Positions 27,222-34,708 of a DNA stretch of 64,000 nucleotides are shown here, piece after piece (the stretch's first letter is position 1; each line of letters starts with the position of its first letter). Source of the stretch: Streptomyces griseoflavus. GTDB lineage: Bacteria > Actinomycetota > Actinomycetes > Streptomycetales > Streptomycetaceae. The DNA is taken from assembly GCF_014649995.1 (NCBI RefSeq), contig NZ_BMUC01000002.1:250806-314805 (forward strand), written 5' to 3'. Made by a program: the position numbers and the translations under genes. The notes below the pieces were generated by a model that worked only from the letters and a program-made list of their open reading frames with translations, was not told the origin of the DNA and did no database searches.

Positions 27222-27808
27222 CCACCGCCAAGCGCGACACGTACACCCCGGAGACGCTGCTGTCCGTGGCCGTGCAGGTGTTCAACGAGCGCGGCTACGA
27301 CGGCACGTCCATGGAGCACCTCTCCAAGGCGGCCGGCATCTCCAAGTCGTCGATCTACCACCACGTGGCCGGCAAGGAGGAACTGCTGCGCCGCGCGGTG
27401 AGCCGGGCCCTGGACGGGCTCTTCGCGATCCTCGAGGAGGAGCGGGCGCGCACCGGCCGCGCCGCCGAGCGGCTGGAGTACGTCGTCCGGCGCATGGTCG
27501 AGGTGCTGATCGCCGAGCTGCCCTACGTGACGCTGCTGCTGCGGGTGCGCGGCAACACGGACACCGAGCGGTGGGCGCTGGAGCGGCGGCGCGAGTTCGA
27601 CCACCGGGTGGCCGGGCTGCTGAAGGCGGCGGCGGCCGACGGGGACGTGCGCGAGGACATAGAGGTGCGCCTGGTGACCCGCCTGGTCTTCGGGATGATC
27701 AACTCCATCGTGGAGTGGTACCGGCCGGACGGGCGCGGCATGAACGAGCGCGAGGTGGCCGACGCGGTGGCGCAGCTGGCCTTCGGCGGGCTGCGCAAGG
27801 CGGGCTGA
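27218..27808 (+). CDS. paaR: TetR-family regulator, PaaR-like repressor
   Basis: This is a predicted repressor of phenylacetate catabolism, relieved by phenylacetyl-CoA in characterised homologues. It has 196 residues. The N-terminal helix-turn-helix reads YDGTSMEHLSKAAGISKSSI followed by YHHVAGKEELLRRAV. The C-terminal domain is the typical helical TetR ligand pocket. It is translationally coupled to paaH (ATGA), so it is made with the pathway enzymes. Three shared palindromes upstream of paaA, of paaN/paaH and of the bkd operon are its likely targets. The PaaR name rests on this context. Confidence 0.88.
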   Translation: MTTAKRDTYTPETLLSVAVQVFNERGYDGTSMEHLSKAAGISKSSIYHHVAGKEELLRRAVSRALDGLFAILEEERARTGRAAERLEYVVRRMVEVLIAELPYVTLLLRVRGNTDTERWALERRREFDHRVAGLLKAAAADGDVREDIEVRLVTRLVFGMINSIVEWYRPDGRGMNEREVADAVAQLAFGGLRKAG

Positions 27809-27884
27809 GGCCCGGGGGCGTCCCGGCCGGGCCCCAGGGCCGGTGACGACTCCCTGCACCCCGGCGGCCCTCCGGCCGCTGCGG

Positions 27885-27953
27885 CCCCTGCGGCCCTCAC
27901 CCCTGCGGCCCTCACCCCTGCGGCCCTCACCCCTGCGGCCCTCACCCCTGCGG
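27885..27953. repeat. 15-nt tandem repeat overlapping the 3' end of the Lrp gene
   Basis: Four exact tandem copies of CCCCTGCGGCCCTCA (27885-27944) plus a partial fifth. The fourth copy contains the stop codon of the minus-strand regulator gene, and the others lie just downstream of it. This looks like a local slippage expansion. Confidence 0.85.
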
Positions 27954-28442
27954 TTCGAGGTCCTCCTCCTCGAACACCAGCAGGGTGCGCGTGCTCAGCA
28001 CCTCCGGGATCGCCTGGAGCCGGGTCAGCACCAGCTCGCGCAGCGTCCGGTTGTCCGGCGTGTGCACCAGCAGCAGCACGTCGAAGTCCCCGCCGACCAG
28101 CGCGATGTGCGAGGCGCCGGGGAGCTGCCTGAGCTGCTCGCGGACCGTGCGCCAGGTGTTCTGGACGATCTTCAGGGTGATGTACGCGGACGTCCCGTGA
28201 CCGGCCCGCTCGTGGTCGACGCGGGCCCCGAAGCCCCGGATCACGCCGTCCTCGACGAGCCGGTTGATCCGCGCGTACGCGTTCGCGCGGGAGACGTGCA
28301 CCCGTTCGGCCACCGAGCGTATGGAGGCGCGGCCGTCCGCCTGGAGCATGCGCAGGATGTCCTGGTCGATCGCGTCCAGGGGACGCGCGGGAGGCAGCGG
28401 CCCGGTGCCCTCCTGGCCCTCGGCCATTTGTTCAGATGCCAC
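27942..28442 (-). CDS. bkdR: Lrp/AsnC-family regulator, BkdR-like
   Basis: This is a feast/famine regulator, divergent from a branched-chain 2-oxoacid dehydrogenase operon that it most likely controls; BkdR is known in S. coelicolor in this position. It has 166 residues from GTG 28442, where GAGAGGTGGGGGCGG precedes the start; ATG 28427 is the alternative. The helix-turn-helix DNA-binding region is IRSVAERVHVSRANAYARIN, followed by the RAM ligand-binding domain with AYITLKIVQN and HIALVGGDFDVLLLVH. The C-terminus (EEEDLEPQG) runs into the 15-nt tandem repeat. A hydrophobic amino acid or its keto acid is a plausible ligand. Confidence 0.9.
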   Translation of the reverse strand: MASEQMAEGQEGTGPLPPARPLDAIDQDILRMLQADGRASIRSVAERVHVSRANAYARINRLVEDGVIRGFGARVDHERAGHGTSAYITLKIVQNTWRTVREQLRQLPGASHIALVGGDFDVLLLVHTPDNRTLRELVLTRLQAIPEVLSTRTLLVFEEEDLEPQG

Positions 28443-28485
28443 CCGCCCCCACCTCTCCGCCGTGGACGTCCTGCATCCATCCCAT

Positions 28486-28511
28486 GCTGTGGAGAACCGT
28501 TTGTCCACAGC
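28486..28511. promoter_or_regulatory. Inverted repeat with DnaA-box sequence in bkdR/bkdA spacer
   Basis: Perfect 8-bp arms GCTGTGGA and TCCACAGC are separated by 10 nt. The right half is part of TTGTCCACA (28501-28509), a good Streptomyces DnaA box, and the left half complements TTCTCCACA. It could equally be an Lrp-type operator, being 44 nt upstream of the regulator start. Confidence 0.4.
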
Positions 28512-28543
28512 CTGGTGCCACCCGTAGCCAAAATGTGCCGGCG

Positions 28544-28557
28544 ACCGAACAATCGGT
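28544..28557. promoter_or_regulatory. Candidate PaaR operator upstream of bkd operon
   Basis: ACCGAACAATCGGT differs at one base from the paaN/paaH site. It sits 56 nt upstream of the E1alpha start and 102 nt upstream of the Lrp-type regulator. Confidence 0.55.
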
Positions 28558-28612
28558 TGGTGAGGCGCGTCACAGACGCCGCGCCTCCGTCTTCCCACGA
28601 GGAGGTGCCGTC

Positions 28613-29755
28613 ATGACGGTCATGGAGCAGCGGGGGGCCTACCGGCCGACCCCGCCGCCCGCCTGGCAGCCCCGTACCGACCCCGCGCCGCTGCTGCCCG
28701 ACGCGGAGCCGTACCGCGTGCTCGGCACCGAGGCGGCCGCCGGGGCGGACCCGGAGCTGCTGCGCCGGCTGTACGCGGAGCTGGTGAAGGGCCGCCGCTA
28801 CAACGCGCAGGCCACCGCCCTCACCAAGCAGGGCCGTCTCGCGGTCTACCCCTCCAGCACCGGCCAGGAGGCCTGTGAGGTCGCCGCCGCCCTCGTACTG
28901 GAGGAGCGCGACTGGCTCTTCCCGAGCTACCGCGACACCCTCGCCGTCGTCGCGCGCGGTGTGGACCCGGTGGAGGCCCTCACCCTGCTGCGCGGTGACT
29001 GGCACACCGGCTACGACCCCCACGAGCACCGGGTGGCCCCGCTGAGCACCCCGCTCGCCACCCAGCTCCCGCACGCCGTCGGTCTCGCGCACGCCGCCCG
29101 CCTCAAGGGCGACGACGTGGTCGCGCTCGCCATGGTCGGCGACGGCGGCACCAGCGAGGGCGACTTCCACGAGGCGCTGAACTTCGCCGCCGTCTGGCAG
29201 GCCCCGGTGGTCTTCCTCGTGCAGAACAACGGCTTCGCGATCTCGGTACCGCTCGCCAAGCAGACGGCGGCACCGTCGCTGGCCCACAAGGCCGTCGGCT
29301 ACGGCATGCCCGGCCGCCTGGTCGACGGCAACGACGCCGCCGCCGTGCACGAGGTCCTCGCCGACGCCGTGCGCCGCGCCCGGGCGGGGGGCGGCCCGAC
29401 GCTGGTCGAGGCGATCACGTACCGCGTGGAGGCCCACACCAACGCCGACGACGCGACCCGCTACCGGGGCGACGCCGAGGTGGAGACCTGGAGGCGGCAC
29501 GACCCGATCGCGCTCCTGGAGCGCGAGCTGACCGGGCGCGGACTGCTCGACGAGGCCGCCGCCGAGAGCGTCCGCCAGGACGCCGAGACCATGGCCGCCG
29601 ACCTGCGGGCCCGCATGAACCAGGACCCCGCGCTCGACCCCATGGACCTCTTCGCGCACGTCTACGCCGAGCCGACCCCCCAGCTGCTGGAGCAGCGGGA
29701 GCAGCTGCGGGCCGAGCTGGCGGCCGAGGCCGAACCGGAAGGGACGCAGGCATGA
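28613..29755 (+). CDS. bkdA: Branched-chain 2-oxoacid dehydrogenase E1 alpha subunit (first copy)
   Basis: This is the thiamine-diphosphate-dependent decarboxylase subunit of the branched-chain keto acid dehydrogenase. The complex turns keto acids of Val, Leu and Ile into acyl-CoAs, including the iso/anteiso primers of fatty acids. It has 380 residues. The ThDP-binding stretch is MVGDGGTSEGDFHEALNFAAVWQAPVVFLVQNN, interpreted as the GDG-N motif. The E1alpha pattern YPSSTGQEACEVAAALVL and a region equivalent to the phosphorylated loop, YRVEAHTNADDATRYRG, are present. ATG 28613 has AGGAGGTG upstream. It overlaps the next gene by 4 nt. Confidence 0.94.
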   Translation: MTVMEQRGAYRPTPPPAWQPRTDPAPLLPDAEPYRVLGTEAAAGADPELLRRLYAELVKGRRYNAQATALTKQGRLAVYPSSTGQEACEVAAALVLEERDWLFPSYRDTLAVVARGVDPVEALTLLRGDWHTGYDPHEHRVAPLSTPLATQLPHAVGLAHAARLKGDDVVALAMVGDGGTSEGDFHEALNFAAVWQAPVVFLVQNNGFAISVPLAKQTAAPSLAHKAVGYGMPGRLVDGNDAAAVHEVLADAVRRARAGGGPTLVEAITYRVEAHTNADDATRYRGDAEVETWRRHDPIALLERELTGRGLLDEAAAESVRQDAETMAADLRARMNQDPALDPMDLFAHVYAEPTPQLLEQREQLRAELAAEAEPEGTQA

Positions 29756-30756
29756 CCACCGTCGCCGTCAAACCGGCCACCATGGCGCAGGCCCTCACGC
29801 GCGCGATGCGCGACGCCATGGCCGCCGACCCGTCCGTGCACGTCATGGGCGAGGACGTCGGCACCCTCGGCGGTGTCTTCCGGATCACCGACGGACTCGC
29901 CAAGGAGTTCGGCGAGGACCGCTGCACGGACACGCCGCTGGCCGAGGCGGGCATCCTGGGCACGGCGGTGGGCATGGCCATGTACGGGCTGCGCCCGGTG
30001 GTGGAGATGCAGTTCGACGCGTTCGCCTACCCGGCGTTCGAGCAGCTCCTCTCCCACGTGGCGAAGACGCGCAACCGCACGCGCGGGAAGATGCCCCTGC
30101 CGATCACCATCCGCGTGCCCTACGGCGGCGGCATCGGCGGCGTCGAACACCACAGCGACTCCTCCGAGGCGTACTACATGGCGACTCCGGGGCTCCATGT
30201 CGTCACGCCCGCGACCGTCGCGGACGCCTACGGGCTGCTGCGGGCCTCCATCGCCTCCGACGACCCGGTCGTCTTCCTGGAGCCCAAGCGGCTCTACTGG
30301 TCGAAGGACGCCTGGAACCCCGAGGAGCCGACGGCCGTTGAACCGATAGGCCGTGCGGTGGTGCGGCGCTCCGGCCGGAGCGCCACGCTCATCACCTACG
30401 GGCCGTCCGTACCCGTCTCCATGGAGGCGGCCGAGGCGGCCCGGGCCGAGGGCTGGGACCTCGAGGTCGTCGATCTGCGCTCCCTGGTGCCGTTCGACGA
30501 CGAGACGGTGTGCGCCTCGGTACGGCGGACGGGACGCGCGGTGGTCGTCCACGAGTCGGGCGGCTTCGGCGGCCCGGGCGGGGAGATCGCGGCCCGGGTC
30601 ACGGAGCGCTGCTTCCACCACCTGGAGGCGCCGGTGCTGCGGGTGGCCGGGTTCGACCTGCCGTACCCGCCGCCGATGCTGGAGCGTCACCACCTGCCCG
30701 GTGTGGACCGGATCCTGGACGCCGTGGGGCGCCTGCAGTGGGAGGCCGAGAGCTGA
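29752..30756 (+). CDS. bkdB: Branched-chain 2-oxoacid dehydrogenase E1 beta subunit (first copy)
   Basis: This subunit pairs with E1alpha to form the ThDP-dependent decarboxylase heterotetramer. It has 334 residues. The N-terminal pyrimidine-binding domain contains MGEDVGTLGGVFRITDGL, EAGILGTAVGMAMYGLRPVVE and PYGGGIGGVEHHSDSSEAY, and the C-terminal transketolase domain has VVHESGGFGGPGGEIAARV. It starts inside the E1alpha stop (ATGA) and its stop shares a base with the E2 start (TGATG), so all three subunits are coupled in translation. Confidence 0.95.
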   Translation: MTTVAVKPATMAQALTRAMRDAMAADPSVHVMGEDVGTLGGVFRITDGLAKEFGEDRCTDTPLAEAGILGTAVGMAMYGLRPVVEMQFDAFAYPAFEQLLSHVAKTRNRTRGKMPLPITIRVPYGGGIGGVEHHSDSSEAYYMATPGLHVVTPATVADAYGLLRASIASDDPVVFLEPKRLYWSKDAWNPEEPTAVEPIGRAVVRRSGRSATLITYGPSVPVSMEAAEAARAEGWDLEVVDLRSLVPFDDETVCASVRRTGRAVVVHESGGFGGPGGEIAARVTERCFHHLEAPVLRVAGFDLPYPPPMLERHHLPGVDRILDAVGRLQWEAES

Positions 30757-32186
30757 TGGCACAGGTGCTGGAGTTCAAGCTGCCCGACCTCGGTGAGGGG
30801 CTCACCGAGGCGGAGATCGTGCGCTGGCTGGTCGAGGTCGGCGACGTCGTCGTCGTGGACCAGCCGGTCGTGGAGGTCGAGACGGCCAAGGCGATGGTGG
30901 AGGTGCCCTGCCCCTACGGCGGTGTGGTCACCGCCCGCTTCGGCGCCGAGGGCACGGAACTGCCCGTCGGCGCTCCGCTGCTGACCGTGGCGGTGGGGGA
31001 GACGGCCGAGGGCCGCACGGGCGGTGGCGCGGACGCCGCGGCCCCCGTGGACGCCGCGCACTCCGCGGATGCGGCCGGCCGGACTCCGGCCGGCGAGGGC
31101 TCCGGCAACGTCCTGGTCGGCTACGGCACCTCCGAGGCCCCGGCCCGCCGCCGCCGGGTGCGCCCGGGGCGGACGACGCCCGCCGCACCCGCGGCCCGTG
31201 CCGTGAACGGGACGGCCACGCCCTCGGAGCCCTCGGCCGCCCCCTCCGCCGCATCCCGGGCCGTCCCCGACGGCCCCGTCCCCGTGATCTCCCCCCTGGT
31301 GCGCAGGCTGGCCCGGCAGAACGGCCTGGACCTGCGGGAGATGACCGGATCCGGACCCGACGGACTGATCCTGCGGGCCGACGTGGAGTACGCGCTGCGG
31401 GCCGCCGCCACCCAGGGCCGTACCGAGGCGACGGCCGGCGCACAGCGGACGCAGGCCGCCCCGGCGGGCGTGCCGGCCGCCGCCCCGGACGGGCCGGCCG
31501 TCACCCGCGTCCCGCTCAAGGGCATCCGCGGTGCCGTCGCCGACAAGCTCTCCCGCAGCCGCACCGAGATACCGGACGCGACCTGCTGGGTGGACGCCGA
31601 CGCCACCGAACTGATGCGCACGCGCGCCGCGATGAACGCCTCCGGTGGTCCGAAGATCTCCGTGCTCGCCCTGCTGGCCCGGATCTGCACCGCCGCGCTC
31701 GCCCGCTTCCCCGAGCTCAACGCCTCGGTGGACACGGAAGCCAGGGAGATCGTCCGGCACGGCGGCGTGCACCTCGGTTTCGCCGCGCAGACCGACCGCG
31801 GCCTCGTCGTTCCCGTCGTCCGTGACGCGCACACCCGCGACGCCGAGTCCCTGACGGCCGAGTTCGCCCGGCTCACCGAGGCGGCGCGGGCCGGGACGCT
31901 GACACCCGCGGAACTCACCGGCGGCACCTTCACGCTGAACAACTACGGCGTGTTCGGCGTCGACGGCTCCACGCCGATCATCAACCACCCCGAGGCCGCC
32001 ATGCTCGGTGTCGGCCGCATCGTCCCCAAGCCGTGGGTGCACGAGGGCGAGCTGGCGGTGCGGCAGGTCGTGCAGCTCTCGTTCACCTTCGACCACCGGG
32101 TCTGCGACGGCGGGACGGCGGGAGGCTTCCTGCGCTACGTGGCGGACTGCGTGGAACAACCGGCGGTGCTGCTGCGGACGCTCTGA
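30756..32186 (+). CDS. bkdC: Dihydrolipoamide acyltransferase E2 of branched-chain complex (first copy)
   Basis: This is the core acyltransferase that moves the acyl group from E1 to CoA through a swinging lipoyl arm. It has 476 residues. The lipoyl domain has lipoyl-Lys45 in VETAKAMVEVP. An Ala/Pro-rich linker leads to the peripheral-subunit-binding domain (ISPLVRRLARQNGLDLREM). A second linker precedes the catalytic domain, which ends with FTFDHRVCDGGTAGGF, the HxxxDG acyltransferase motif. ATG 30756 overlaps the E1beta stop by one base. No E3 (lipoamide dehydrogenase) gene is present here. Confidence 0.95.
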   Translation: MAQVLEFKLPDLGEGLTEAEIVRWLVEVGDVVVVDQPVVEVETAKAMVEVPCPYGGVVTARFGAEGTELPVGAPLLTVAVGETAEGRTGGGADAAAPVDAAHSADAAGRTPAGEGSGNVLVGYGTSEAPARRRRVRPGRTTPAAPAARAVNGTATPSEPSAAPSAASRAVPDGPVPVISPLVRRLARQNGLDLREMTGSGPDGLILRADVEYALRAAATQGRTEATAGAQRTQAAPAGVPAAAPDGPAVTRVPLKGIRGAVADKLSRSRTEIPDATCWVDADATELMRTRAAMNASGGPKISVLALLARICTAALARFPELNASVDTEAREIVRHGGVHLGFAAQTDRGLVVPVVRDAHTRDAESLTAEFARLTEAARAGTLTPAELTGGTFTLNNYGVFGVDGSTPIINHPEAAMLGVGRIVPKPWVHEGELAVRQVVQLSFTFDHRVCDGGTAGGFLRYVADCVEQPAVLLRTL

Positions 32187-32234
32187 GTCCGCTCCCCTCC
32201 CGCCGGGCTTCCTGCCGGGCTCCCCGCCGTGTCC

Positions 32235-32271
32235 GCGTGCCCCCGCATTCTCCGTGATCGCGGGGGCACGC
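32235..32271 (+). terminator. Terminator downstream of first bkd operon
   Basis: A 12-bp perfect stem, GCGTGCCCCCGC with GCGGGGGCACGC, and a 13-nt loop, directly before the promoter-like CATACT of the next gene. Confidence 0.7.
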
Positions 32272-32276
32272 ATACT
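32271..32276 (+). promoter_or_regulatory. Putative -10 element of a leaderless MobA-like gene
   Basis: CATACT ends 6 nt before GTG 32283. The G-rich spacer could instead act as a weak ribosome-binding site. Confidence 0.35.
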
Positions 32277-32282
32277 CGGGGG

Positions 32283-33329
32283 GTGACCGAGTACCAGCCG
32301 CCCGGTGATCCGCCGCGCGGTCCCTCAGGTGAACCCTCGGGCAGCGCCTCCCCGGGATCCGGCGCCGTCTACGACGCCGTCGTACTGGCCGGCGGCGCCG
32401 CCCGCCGGCTCGGGGGCGCCGACAAACCCGGCGTGCGCGTCGGCGGACGGGCCCTGCTCGACCGGGTCCTGACGGCCTGCGCCGACGCCCGCACCACGGT
32501 GGTGGTCGCCGACCCCCGCCGCACCGCGCGCCCCGTGACCTGGGCCCGCGAGGAACCCCCGGGCGGCGGGCCCCTCGCCGCGCTCGACGCCGGGCTCCGG
32601 CACACCACGGCCGACCTCGTCGTCCTGCTCTCCGCCGACCTGCCGTTCCTCGACCGCCGCACCGTCGCGGCGCTGCTCACGCCCCTCGGCGGCGGTACGG
32701 CCGACGGCGTGCTGCTGACCGACTCCGACGGCCGCGACCAGCCGCTCGTCGCCGCCTACCGGGCCGCGTCCCTGCGCCGGGAACTGACCGCGCTGACCGG
32801 CCGGCACGGCGCCCTGACCGGGCTCCCCCTGCGCCGGCTGACCGGCGCCCTCGACCTCACCCGCATCTCCGGCCCGGTGGCGTCCTTCGACTGCGACACC
32901 TGGGACGACATCGCCACTGCCAGGGCACGCATCAGGGAGCATGGACACGTGTTGGACGAATGGATCTCCGCAGTCAAGGACGAGCTGGGCATCGACCTGG
33001 ACGTCGACACCGGCGCGCTGCTCGACCTCGCCCGTGACGCCGCCCACGGGGTGGCCAGGCCCGCCGCACCGCTGACCACCTTCCTCGTCGGTTACGCGGC
33101 CGCGCGGGCGGGCGGCGACCGCGAGGCCGTCGCCGAGGCGACCCGCAAGGCCGTGGCGCTCGCGCTGCGCTGGGCGGACGAGGACGCCCCCTCCGCCGAC
33201 GCCCCCTCCCCCTCCCCCTCTGCCTCCGCCGACGCTCCCTCCGCCTCCACCGACTCCCCCTCCACCGACACCCGGTCCGCCGGCACCACACCCGACGCGG
33301 CCCCCGAAGCCCGCCCGGACGCGGGATGA
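32283..33329 (+). CDS. MobA-like nucleotidyltransferase fused to a DUF6457 domain
   Basis: This is a probable molybdenum-cofactor nucleotidyltransferase (GTP or CTP transfer to molybdopterin). It has 348 residues. The N-terminal NTP-transferase domain (about 30-215) shows AVVLAGGAARRLGGADKP, the nucleotide-binding loop, then EEPPGGGPLAALDAGL and LLSADLPFLD. A DUF6457 domain follows (about 223-305), starting LDEWISAVKDELGIDLDVD. In many actinobacteria DUF6457 is a separate small gene, so this looks like a fusion. The C-terminal 40 residues are Ser/Pro/Asp-rich. The stop overlaps the MoeA start (ATGA), which supports a role in molybdenum-cofactor synthesis. Confidence 0.88.
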   Translation: MTEYQPPGDPPRGPSGEPSGSASPGSGAVYDAVVLAGGAARRLGGADKPGVRVGGRALLDRVLTACADARTTVVVADPRRTARPVTWAREEPPGGGPLAALDAGLRHTTADLVVLLSADLPFLDRRTVAALLTPLGGGTADGVLLTDSDGRDQPLVAAYRAASLRRELTALTGRHGALTGLPLRRLTGALDLTRISGPVASFDCDTWDDIATARARIREHGHVLDEWISAVKDELGIDLDVDTGALLDLARDAAHGVARPAAPLTTFLVGYAAARAGGDREAVAEATRKAVALALRWADEDAPSADAPSPSPSASADAPSASTDSPSTDTRSAGTTPDAAPEARPDAG

Positions 33330-34708
33330 CCGCGCACGGCACCCGGGCCGGCGAGGACGCCGACGACCTCGACGTCGAGGAGGCGCTCGCCCTCGTGAAC
33401 ACACGCTCCGGCCGCTCCGACCTACCCGGCCGCTCTCCCGGCGAGCACGGCGGCGGCGCGAACCACCCGCACCACCGCGCCACCGCCTGGTCCGACGCCC
33501 GGGCCATCGCCGCACGCGCCCCGCGGCACGGCGCCCGGGGCCGTACCGGCCTTCCGGCCCCGGTCGCCGTCCCCCTCGCCTCCGCCCTCGGTCTCACCCT
33601 GGCCACCCCCCTCACCGCCCTCACCGACCTGCCCTCCTTCGACACCTCGGCGATGGACGGCTGGGCGGTCTCCGGCCCCGGCCCCTGGGACGTACGGGAG
33701 GAGGGGGTGCTCGCCGGGCACACCGAGCACGCGCCGCTCACCGACGGCGAGGCCGTCCGGATCGCCACCGGCGCCCGGGTCCCCCCGGACACCACCGCCG
33801 TGCTCCGCAGCGAGCACGGCCGCACCGACGGCAGGGGCCGGCTGCACGCCACCGCCGCCGACCGGCCTCCGCACACCGTCTCCCACGGCCAGGACATCCG
33901 CCCCCGTGGTCAGGAGTGCCGCAGCGGTGACCAACTTCTGCCCGTGGGCACCCTGGTGACCCCGCCCGTCCTGGGCATGGCTGCCGCCGCCGGATACGAC
34001 ACGCTCATGGCGGTTCCCCGCCCTCGTGTCGCCGTGTTCGTCCTCGGTGACGAACTGCTCGGCGAGGGACTGCCGCACGACGGGCTGATCCGGGACGCCC
34101 TCGGCCCGTTGCTGCCGCCCTGGCTGCGCGCCCTGGGCGCGGAGGTCAGCGACGTGCGCCGGGTCGGCGACGACGAACAGGCGCTGCACGACGCGATCAC
34201 CGACTGCGATGCCGAGGTCGTCGTCACCACCGGCGGGACCGCCGCCGGTCCGGTCGACCATGTGCACCCCACGCTGCGCCGCATCGGCGCCGAACTCCTC
34301 GTGGACGGCGTCCAGGTGCGCCCCGGCCACCCGATGCTCCTGGCCCGCGTCACGGACGGCCAGTTCCTCGTCGGTCTGCCCGGCAACCCTCTGGCCGCCG
34401 TCTCCGGCCTGCTCACCCTCGCCGAGCCCCTGCTGCGGACCCTCGCGGCCCGTCCCGCACCGGAGCCGTACACGCTGCCGCTGCGGGACGGTGTGCAGGG
34501 GCATCCGTACGACACCCGGCTCATTCCCGTCGCCCTGCGCGGCGACCGGGCGGTGCCGCTGCTCTACAACGGTCCGGCCATGCTGCGCGGTGTCGCGGCG
34601 GCCGATGCGCTCGCCGTCGTACCCCCCGGCGGTTCGGGACCCGGTGCGGAGGCGGAACTGCTCGACCTGCCCTGGGCGTCCGGGGGAATCGGGGTGTGTT
34701 TCACGTGA
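33326..34708 (+). CDS. moeA: Molybdopterin molybdotransferase MoeA family
   Basis: This enzyme inserts molybdate into adenylylated molybdopterin. It has 460 residues. The N-terminal MoeA domain has DLPSFDTSAMDGWAV, the hallmark motif, and VRIATGARVPPDTTAVLR. The central MoCF-binding domain has TTGGTAAGPVDHVHPTL, and LVGLPGNPLAAVSGLLTL is the PGNP motif. The N-terminal 60 residues are longer and more His/Arg-rich than usual. The end of the gene reads CFT-stop inside the parS sequence at 34698-34711, and it overlaps the start of the potassium channel gene. Confidence 0.92.
   Translation: MTAHGTRAGEDADDLDVEEALALVNTRSGRSDLPGRSPGEHGGGANHPHHRATAWSDARAIAARAPRHGARGRTGLPAPVAVPLASALGLTLATPLTALTDLPSFDTSAMDGWAVSGPGPWDVREEGVLAGHTEHAPLTDGEAVRIATGARVPPDTTAVLRSEHGRTDGRGRLHATAADRPPHTVSHGQDIRPRGQECRSGDQLLPVGTLVTPPVLGMAAAAGYDTLMAVPRPRVAVFVLGDELLGEGLPHDGLIRDALGPLLPPWLRALGAEVSDVRRVGDDEQALHDAITDCDAEVVVTTGGTAAGPVDHVHPTLRRIGAELLVDGVQVRPGHPMLLARVTDGQFLVGLPGNPLAAVSGLLTLAEPLLRTLAARPAPEPYTLPLRDGVQGHPYDTRLIPVALRGDRAVPLLYNGPAMLRGVAAADALAVVPPGGSGPGAEAELLDLPWASGGIGVCFT

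Noticed and set aside
27885-27953. Short regular repeats as a CRISPR array
   Set aside because: The units are 15 nt, contiguous and without spacers, and no cas genes are in the window.
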